NCBI RefSeq assembly: GCF_004564375.1
Contig: NZ_CP038267.1
Coordinates: 3,598,501 to 3,662,500, forward strand
Direction: 5' to 3'
Source of the DNA: Nocardioides euryhalodurans
GTDB taxonomy: Bacteria > Actinomycetota > Actinomycetes > Propionibacteriales > Nocardioidaceae
Length of the DNA stretch: 64,000 nucleotides
Numbering within the stretch: position 1 is the stretch's first letter; each line of letters starts with the position of its first letter. The position numbers and the translations under genes are program-made. Shown here one piece after another: positions 58,996 to 64,000 of this stretch. Below the pieces are notes generated by a model. That model was not told the DNA's origin and made no database searches. It saw only the letters and a program-made list of their open reading frames with translations.

Positions 58996-60102
58996 ATGAC
59001 CAGCAACGACCGGCCCGGTGGCCGGACCCCCCGCCTCCGCGGCGCCGTCGCCGCTGCGATGCGCCGGAGCACGCCCCCGGAGAACCGCGCCCTGCTCCTG
59101 CTCATCGTGCTCTCGATGTGCCTGGCCGTGCCGCAGTGGCTCTTCCCCGAGCTGGTGCCGGTCACGGCGCTGGTCCTGCCGCTGATCATCGGCAGCCTGA
59201 GCCTCGGCCCGCGACAGCTGCCGTGGTTCGTCGTGTTCGTGCTGCTGCTCGTGGTGGTCTCGCTCGGCCGCCTCACCGAGAGCGACGACGTGAACTCGCG
59301 GGTCCTCGGCGGGATCGTGGTGCTCTTCATCGCCGGCTTCATCATCCTGCTCAGCTCGTTCCGCCGCAGTCGGCTCGGTGTCGCGGGGGTGCGAGGCGAG
59401 TCGATGCTGGTCGACCTGCGCGACCGGATCCAGAGCCAGGGCACCATCCCCACGCTGCCGGTGGGCTACCACGCCGAGTTCGCCCTGAGCTCCGCCGGCG
59501 GCACCCCGTTCGCGGGGGACTTCGTCGTCACCGCAGGACCTCCCGAGCGCAAGCGTTTCGACGTCGTCGTCGTCGACGTCTCCGGCAAGGGCGAGGGTGC
59601 CGGCACCCGCGCCCTGCTGCTCTCGGGGGCCTTCGGCGGCCTCCTCAACGCGCTGCCGCCCGCGGAGTTCCTCCCTGCCGCCAACGCCTACCTCCTGCGC
59701 CAGAGCTGGGAGGAGGGGTTCGCCACCGCGGTCCACCTCTCCCTCGACCTCGAGAGCGGCTTCTACGAGCTGCGCAGCGCCGGTCACCCGCCGGGTGCCC
59801 ACCGGATCGCCGGGTCGGGGCGCTGGGTGGTCCGGGCCGGGGACGGGCCGGCACTCGGGCTGCTCGACGGGGTCGACTTCCCCGCCGTACGCGGCCAGCT
59901 GCGGCCGGGGGACGCGATCATGCTCTACACCGACGGCCTCGTGGAGACCCCCACCAAGGACATCGGCCTGGGCATCGACCGGATGCTGGGCCAGGCCGAG
60001 CAGCTGCTCCGGGGCGAGTACGACGGCGGGGCGCGTCGGCTGATCGACGCCCTCGGGTCGCGCAGCGACGACCGTGCGCTGGTCCTCGTCGCCCGCCGCT
60101 GA
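58996..60102 (+). CDS. membrane-bound PP2C/SpoIIE-type phosphatase
   Basis: A 368-residue protein. Three or four membrane helices at about 32-52, 55-80 and 92-120, then a SpoIIE/RsbU phosphatase domain (about 160-368): FAGDFVVTAG, FDVVVVDVSGKGEGAGTRALLL, LDLESGFYELRSAGHPPGAHR and MLYTDGLVETPTKDIGLGIDRM hold the metal-binding Asp residues. Such phosphatases usually act on anti-anti-sigma factors, but no sigma partner lies nearby. TACAGT at 58981-58986 may be its promoter; it is also just seven bases after the glycosylase gene. Confidence 0.9.
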   Translation: MTSNDRPGGRTPRLRGAVAAAMRRSTPPENRALLLLIVLSMCLAVPQWLFPELVPVTALVLPLIIGSLSLGPRQLPWFVVFVLLLVVVSLGRLTESDDVNSRVLGGIVVLFIAGFIILLSSFRRSRLGVAGVRGESMLVDLRDRIQSQGTIPTLPVGYHAEFALSSAGGTPFAGDFVVTAGPPERKRFDVVVVDVSGKGEGAGTRALLLSGAFGGLLNALPPAEFLPAANAYLLRQSWEEGFATAVHLSLDLESGFYELRSAGHPPGAHRIAGSGRWVVRAGDGPALGLLDGVDFPAVRGQLRPGDAIMLYTDGLVETPTKDIGLGIDRMLGQAEQLLRGEYDGGARRLIDALGSRSDDRALVLVARR

Positions 60103-60175
60103 CCGCCTCGGTTGGGGCCTGACGAGGCCGGTGTGGCACGATGACAACGCACATTTCGCGGCGCGAAGTGAGCGC

Positions 60176-60249
60176 GCGGATGTAGCTCAATGGTAGAGCC
60201 CCAGTCTTCCAAACTGGCTACGCGGGTTCGATTCCCGTCATCCGCTCCA
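60176..60249 (+). tRNA. tRNA-Gly (anticodon UCC)
   Basis: Acceptor GCGGATG/CATCCGC, anticodon loop CTTCCAA (TCC), T arm GGTTCGATT, discriminator T and encoded CCA. Confidence 0.95.
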
Positions 60250-60281
60250 AGCGGTCGGCGGACAGCCTGCGGGCCACTTGG

Positions 60282-60354
60282 CGGGGCGTAGCGTAGTGGC
60301 TAGCGCGCCTGCTTTGGGAGCAGGAGATCGCAGGTTCGAGTCCTGTCGCCCCGA
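60282..60354 (+). tRNA. tRNA-Pro (anticodon UGG)
   Basis: Acceptor CGGGGCG/CGCCCCG, anticodon stem CCTGC/GCAGG around loop TTTGGGA (TGG), T arm GGTTCGAGT, discriminator A, no encoded CCA. Lies 32 bases after tRNA-Gly and 72 before tig. Confidence 0.95.
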
Positions 60355-60426
60355 CGTGCGGTGGTCCAGCTGACGCACGACCACCGTCCGAGCACGACCC
60401 CAACACCGACACAAGGAGATCCACCT

Positions 60427-61845
60427 GTGAAGAGCGCCGTCGAGACCTTGAGCCCGACCAGGGCCAAGCTGACCGTCGAGGTGCCCTTCGAGGAGCTCAA
60501 GCCGAGCCTCGACGCGGCGTACAAGACCATCGCCCAGCAGATCAACGTCCCCGGCTTCCGCCGTGGCAAGGTCCCGCCGACCGTGATCGACCGCCAGGTC
60601 GGCCGCGGGGCGGTCCTCGACCAGGCGATCAACGACGTGGTCCCGCAGAAGTACATCGAGGCGCTCCAGGAGAACTCCCTCGAGCCGCTGGCCCAGCCGG
60701 AGATCGAGATCACGAAGCTCGAGGACAACGAGACCCTCGAGTTCACCGCCGAGGTCGACATCAAGCCCGAGATCGAGCTCCCGGCCTACGACGGCCTCGA
60801 GGCGCAGGTCGACGACGTCGAGCTGAGCGACGCCGACGTCGAGGAGCAGGTCGAGGCGCTGCGTGAGCGCTTCGCCACGCTGACCGACGTCGACCGCCCG
60901 GCCGCCGACGGCGACTTCGTCGTGATCGACCTCGCCGCGACCCAGGACGGCGAGCCCGTCGAGGGCGCCGAGGTGTCCGGCATGTCCTACAAGGTCGGTC
61001 GTGGCGGCATGCTCGACGGCCTCGACGAGGCCCTCGCCGGCATGGCTGCCGGCGAGGACAAGACCTTCACCTCCCAGCTCGTCGGCGGCGACCTCGTCGG
61101 CGAGGACGTCGAGGTCAAGGTCACCGTCAACCAGGTCCAGGAGCAGGAGCTCCCCGCGCTCGACGACGAGTTCGCCCAGATGGCGAGCGAGTTCGACACC
61201 GCCGAGGAGCTGCAGGCCGACGTCCGCGAGCGCCTCGGGCGCGGCAAGCGGCTCGAGCAGGCCGCCGCGGCGCGCGACGCGGTCCTCGAGGCGTTCCTCG
61301 ACCAGGTCGAGGTCCCGCTCCCGGAGACGATGGTCACCGACGAGCTCAACTCGCGGCGCCAGTCCGTCGAGCAGCAGCTGATGATGGCCGGCATCACCAT
61401 GGAGAAGTACCTCGAGGACGAGGGACAGACCCAGGAGGAGTTCGAGGCCGAGCTCGAGCGCCGGGTCCGGGACGCGGTCGCCGCGCAGTTCCTCCTCGAC
61501 GAGATCGCGAAGAAGGAGGAGTTCGGCGTCGACCAGGGCGAGCTCTCCGAGCACCTCGTCCGCCGGGCCCAGCAGTCCGGGCAGGACCCGCAGGAGTTCG
61601 CGAACCACATGTTCGAGCACAACCACATCCCCGAGCTGGTGCAGGAGATCCTGCGCGGCAAGGCGCTGGCGACGATGGTCGAGGCGGCCACCGTCACCGA
61701 CGCCTCGGGCAACGTGGTGGTCCTCAAGGGCCTGCGCCCCGACGGCACCATCGGCGAGCCGGAGGACGAGGCCGAGGCCGAGTCGGGCTCGGAGGAGACC
61801 GTCGAGGCTGCTGACGAGGTCGAGGAGACCGCGGAGAAGGCCTGA
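60427..61845 (+). CDS. tig: trigger factor
   Basis: A 472-residue ribosome-bound chaperone and prolyl isomerase. The ribosome-binding signature GFRRGKVPP is near residues 44-52; the FKBP domain (about 155-240) has VGRGGMLDGLDEALAGMAAGE; the helical C-domain follows. The last 35 residues are an acidic Glu-rich tail. GTG at 60427 follows AAGGAGAT. In many bacteria tig, clpP and clpX are neighbours; here a lipase gene separates tig from clpP1. Confidence 0.96.
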   Translation: MKSAVETLSPTRAKLTVEVPFEELKPSLDAAYKTIAQQINVPGFRRGKVPPTVIDRQVGRGAVLDQAINDVVPQKYIEALQENSLEPLAQPEIEITKLEDNETLEFTAEVDIKPEIELPAYDGLEAQVDDVELSDADVEEQVEALRERFATLTDVDRPAADGDFVVIDLAATQDGEPVEGAEVSGMSYKVGRGGMLDGLDEALAGMAAGEDKTFTSQLVGGDLVGEDVEVKVTVNQVQEQELPALDDEFAQMASEFDTAEELQADVRERLGRGKRLEQAAAARDAVLEAFLDQVEVPLPETMVTDELNSRRQSVEQQLMMAGITMEKYLEDEGQTQEEFEAELERRVRDAVAAQFLLDEIAKKEEFGVDQGELSEHLVRRAQQSGQDPQEFANHMFEHNHIPELVQEILRGKALATMVEAATVTDASGNVVVLKGLRPDGTIGEPEDEAEAESGSEETVEAADEVEETAEKA

Positions 61846-61859
61846 TCGCTGGGCTGCGT

Positions 61860-61887
61860 CGGTTTCCCCGGTCGAGCGGGGAAACCG
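61860..61887 (+). terminator. first terminator of tig
   Basis: Stem CGGTTTCCCCG / CGGGGAAACCG, 6-base loop, 14 bases past the stop. Confidence 0.65.
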
Positions 61888-61890
61888 GCA

Positions 61891-61918
61891 CCTGGCGGCC
61901 GAAGCTTCGGCCGCCAGG
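61891..61918 (+). terminator. second, tandem terminator of tig
   Basis: Perfect palindrome of 28 bp (arms of 14, starting CCTGGCGGCCGAAG), three bases after the first hairpin. Confidence 0.6.
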
Positions 61919-61953
61919 CGCACGACTCGCCCACCAGGTCCGCCCCTGACTTG

Positions 61954-61969
61954 GTGCACATCTGTGCAC
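61954..61969. promoter_or_regulatory. operator-like dyad before the lipase gene
   Basis: GTGCACA-TC-TGTGCAC, perfect 7-bp arms, ending nine bases before the -10 TATCGT; it covers the -35 position. Confidence 0.45.
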
Positions 61970-61978
61970 TCACCGGGG

Positions 61979-61984
61979 TATCGT
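61979..61984 (+). promoter_or_regulatory. -10 element (TATCGT) of lipase gene
   Basis: TATCGT, seven bases, ATG at 61992; leaderless-type arrangement. Confidence 0.5.
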
Positions 61985-61991
61985 GGGCACC

Positions 61992-63182
61992 ATGACCTCG
62001 ACCCGGTCGCCCGCCGGCCCCCGCGAGCCGACGGTGCTGGACGCCCTGTCGCTGCTCGCCGAGGTGGGTGAGGAGCTGGTCGTCCGGACCGTGCGCGACA
62101 CCCACCTTGCGTGGGTGGACCGGGTCCACGGCGTCGGCCGCCGGGTCACCCGCTCCGGGCCGGGGGTCGCGGAGGTCGCCCATCGCGGCATCGCCGGAGC
62201 CGTGTACGGCGGCCTCGGTGCGGGGCTGCGAGCGGCCGCACGCGGGCTCGACGACGCCGGCGCCCGGGGTCCCCGGCTCGAGGCCGACCCGCGGGGGCGC
62301 TTCCTCAACGCCGCGGTCAACGGGCTGATCGGCGACCGGCTCGAGCGCGAACGGCCCTCGTTGGCGATCCCGATGGCGGTCCGGCGCGACCATGCCGACG
62401 TACGCCCGGAGCGCGGCGCGCTCGCCGAGGCCTTCCCCGACGCCACCGGCCGGGTCGCGGTGATGCTGCACGGGCTCTGCGAGAGCGAGGCCGCCTGGTC
62501 GGCGGGCCGCGACCGCCGCGGCACGACGTACCCCGAGGCGCTGGCCTGCCGAGGCTGGACCCCCGTCCTGCTCCGGGCCAACTCCGGGCTCCCGCTGCGC
62601 GACAACGGCGCCGCCCTCGCCGGACTGCTCCAGGACCTCGTCGAGGCCTGGCCGGTCGAGGTGGAGCGGATCGCCCTGGTCGGTCACTCCATGGGGGGTC
62701 TCGTGATACGGGCCGCCTCGGCGGTGGCCACCGGGGCCGACCGCCCCTGGGTCGACAGGGTCACCGACGTGGTGACCCTCGGCAGCCCCCACCACGGCAG
62801 CCCGATCGCACGCGGCGTCGGCCGGGGGAGCCGCGCGCTGGGGCTGCTGCCCGAGTCGGCGGCCTTCGGCCGGATCCTCGAGTGGCGCTCGACCGGCGTG
62901 CGCGACCTCGTCGAGGGTCTCGGCGCGGACCTGCCGCCGCTCCCGAACGCCCGCTACCACCTGGTCGCCGCCACGCTGACCGGCTCGCCCCGGCACCCGG
63001 TCGGCGCCGTGGCCGGCGACCTGCTGGTCCGGCTCCCGTCGGCGTACGGCCGCTCGGGCCGGAGGTCGGCCGTCCGCGAGCTGTTCCCGGGCGCCGACCT
63101 GCTCCACGTCCCCCACGCGGACCACTTCGACCTGCTCAACCACCCCCGGGTCGAGCAGGCGCTGCTGGAGTGGCTCGGCTGA
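61992..63182 (+). CDS. alpha/beta hydrolase, lipase-like
   Basis: A 396-residue hydrolase. The first 140 residues are Arg/Ala/Gly-rich and helical; then [15 protein letters not shown] (oxyanion), nucleophile [28 protein letters not shown] as in triacylglycerol lipases, and [21 protein letters not shown] with the catalytic His. No signal peptide. Substrate is probably a lipid ester. It sits between tig and clpP1, flanked by terminators and an operator-like dyad, so it is probably regulated separately. Confidence 0.87.
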   Translation: MTSTRSPAGPREPTVLDALSLLAEVGEELVVRTVRDTHLAWVDRVHGVGRRVTRSGPGVAEVAHRGIAGAVYGGLGAGLRAAARGLDDAGARGPRLEADPRGRFLNAAVNGLIGDRLERERPSLAIPMAVRRDHADVRPERGALAEAFPDATGRVAVMLHGLCESEAAWSAGRDRRGTTYPEALACRGWTPVLLRANSGLPLRDNGAALAGLLQDLVEAWPVEVERIALVGHSMGGLVIRAASAVATGADRPWVDRVTDVVTLGSPHHGSPIARGVGRGSRALGLLPESAAFGRILEWRSTGVRDLVEGLGADLPPLPNARYHLVAATLTGSPRHPVGAVAGDLLVRLPSAYGRSGRRSAVRELFPGADLLHVPHADHFDLLNHPRVEQALLEWLG

Positions 63183-63190
63183 GGCCACCG

Positions 63191-63208
63191 AATCCGCTGT
63201 TGGCGAAC
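63191..63208 (+). promoter_or_regulatory. ClgR-like box upstream of clpP1
   Basis: CGCT, four bases, GCGAAC, agreeing with most of the actinobacterial ClgR consensus (CGCY-N4-GCGWWS). ClgR is the known activator of clpP1P2 in Corynebacterium, Streptomyces and mycobacteria. Centre about 60 bases before the start. Confidence 0.5.
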
Positions 63209-63246
63209 AGGGGCCCATCACCCGTGGAACTGTCCGTCCTTCCGGC

Positions 63247-63252
63247 TAGGGT
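63247..63252 (+). promoter_or_regulatory. -10 element (TAGGGT) of clpP1
   Basis: TAGGGT, seven bases, GTG at 63260; leaderless-type arrangement. Confidence 0.5.
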
Positions 63253-63259
63253 CGCAGTC

Positions 63260-63907
63260 GTGAACCAGAACTCCAGCCCCACGCTCTCCCCGGAGGCCAA
63301 CGGCGGCTCCTCGATGTACGGGCTCGACGACCACATCTACCAGCGGCTGCTGCGTGAGCGGATCGTCTTCCTCGGCTCCGAGGTGCGCGACCAGAACGCC
63401 AACGCGATCTGCGCCCAGCTCCTCCTGCTGTCCGCCGAGGACCCCGAGGCCGACATCTTCCTCCACATCAACTCGCCGGGTGGCTCCGTCGACGCCGGCA
63501 TGGCGATCTACGACACCATGAACTACATCCCCAACGACGTCGCCACGGTCGGCATGGGCCTGGCTGCCTCGATGGGCCAGTTCCTGCTCTGCGCCGGGAC
63601 CAAGGGCAAGCGCTACGCCCTCCCCCACGCGCGGATCATGATGCACCAGCCGTCCTCCGGCATGGGGGGCTCGGCCTCGGACATCAAGATCCAGGCGCAG
63701 CAGTCGCTGCACATCAAGAAGGTGCTGCTCGATCTCATCGCCCAGCACACCGGCCAGCCGGTCGAGCAGATCGAGAACGACGCCGACCGTGACCGGTGGT
63801 TCACCGCCGACCAGGCCCTCGAGTACGGCCTCGTCGACCAGGTCATCAAGAGCGCCCGCGAGGCCGCCGACGAGGGCCGCCCCGCGCGCAACCAGGACAA
63901 GGACTGA
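63260..63907 (+). CDS. clpP1: ATP-dependent Clp protease proteolytic subunit 1
   Basis: A 215-residue serine protease subunit. Catalytic triad: Ser104 ([11 protein letters not shown]), His129 (ARIMMHQPS) and Asp178 (ENDADRDRW). [19 protein letters not shown] forms the oxyanion strand. With ClpP2 it makes the mixed 14-mer that degrades proteins fed by ClpX or ClpC. GTG at 63260 is set by TAGGGT. The first 18 residues are a Ser/Asn-rich stretch, probably the removed propeptide. clpP2 starts seven bases after the stop. Confidence 0.96.
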   Translation: MNQNSSPTLSPEANGGSSMYGLDDHIYQRLLRERIVFLGSEVRDQNANAICAQLLLLSAEDPEADIFLHINSPGGSVDAGMAIYDTMNYIPNDVATVGMGLAASMGQFLLCAGTKGKRYALPHARIMMHQPSSGMGGSASDIKIQAQQSLHIKKVLLDLIAQHTGQPVEQIENDADRDRWFTADQALEYGLVDQVIKSAREAADEGRPARNQDKD

Positions 63908-63914
63908 GGACGAC

Positions 63915-64000
63915 GTGAACTACTACATCCCGCAGTGGGAGGAGCGGACGTCGTACGGCTTCCGCCGCATCGATCCCTACGCCAAGCTCTTCGAGGACCG
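63915..64000 (+). CDS. clpP2: ATP-dependent Clp protease proteolytic subunit 2 (5' part only)
   Basis: Cut by the window end after 28 codons. The start VNYYIPQWEERTSYGFRRID and PYAKLFEDR are typical of actinobacterial ClpP2. GTG at 63915 is preceded by GAGGA and lies seven bases after clpP1, so both are in one operon. Confidence 0.9.
   Translation, partial: MNYYIPQWEERTSYGFRRIDPYAKLFED

Noticed and set aside
63226-63253. A SigH-like GGAAC before clpP1
   Set aside because: The matching GTT is missing at 18 or 19 bases; the sequence there is GGT/GTC, while a good TAGGGT leaderless -10 explains the start.

Overview
The window is very GC-rich (roughly 70% or more), dense and almost fully coding. 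It reads as chromosome of a Nocardioidaceae-type actinobacterium (Nocardioides or a close relative). Pointers are the fused CydDC exporter, an actinobacterial-type oligoribonuclease and aminopeptidase N, a homologue of the mycothiol-linked Rv2466c family, tandem clpP1-clpP2 next to tig, many GTG starts and many leaderless starts (TAnnnT, 6-8 nt, then ATG/GTG). I see no phage, insertion sequence, CRISPR array or origin. Genus assignment is inference.

Layout. 1-3.8 kb: acetyltransferase, tRNA-Lys, FAD oxidoreductase, pirin. 3.9-18.3 kb: a redox/hypoxia block with a GNAT/acyl-CoA-synthetase fusion, cydABDC, an operon of alcohol dehydrogenase, CBS-BON protein, small membrane protein and Acg-type nitroreductase, a membrane protein, and a NarL-family two-component pair. 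18.3-22.6 kb: chromate transporter, tRNA-His, orn, and a MauE-DsbA-DsbA-like operon. 22.7-27.4 kb: adenosine-deaminase-like enzyme, two orphan LuxR regulators with nearly identical DNA-binding domains, small unknown proteins, tRNA-Arg. 27.4-37.5 kb: CapA/VanY-like fusion, Xaa-Pro aminopeptidase, PrsW, two dynamin-like GTPases, an SSB and EttA. 37.5-47.7 kb: MarR, thiolase, YCII protein, secreted FG-GAP protein, Imm5-like protein, double-hotdog thioesterase, truncated haemoglobin, MscS channel, two small proteins, pepN. 47.8-64 kb: CHAP protein, Rv2466c-like thiol protein, amidase, GOLPH3-like protein, metG, esterase, GDPD, Eis-like acetyltransferase, LURP-like protein, rpiB, Fpg/Nei glycosylase, SpoIIE phosphatase, tRNA-Gly, tRNA-Pro, tig, lipase, clpP1 and the start of clpP2.

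The most notable pattern is a palindrome, GGGAC-N4-GTCCC, which is the core of the mycobacterial/streptomycete DosR (DevR/OsdR) box. Three exact copies lie upstream of cydA, of the alcohol dehydrogenase operon and of an unknown 151-aa protein gene. Two degenerate copies lie before the acyl-CoA synthetase fusion and between the membrane protein and the sensor kinase. Together with the gene content this suggests a hypoxia/dormancy regulon. Two other genes, pirin and the Rv2466c-like protein, carry GGAAT-N18/19-GTT, the signature of SigR/SigH (thiol oxidative stress) promoters.

Other points of note: a hairpin repeat of about 55 bp present twice 20 kb apart; perfect dyads sitting on several promoters; a CPxA instead of CPxC motif in the Rv2466c homologue; a lone immunity-like gene without a toxin; and a probable 47-aa membrane protein.
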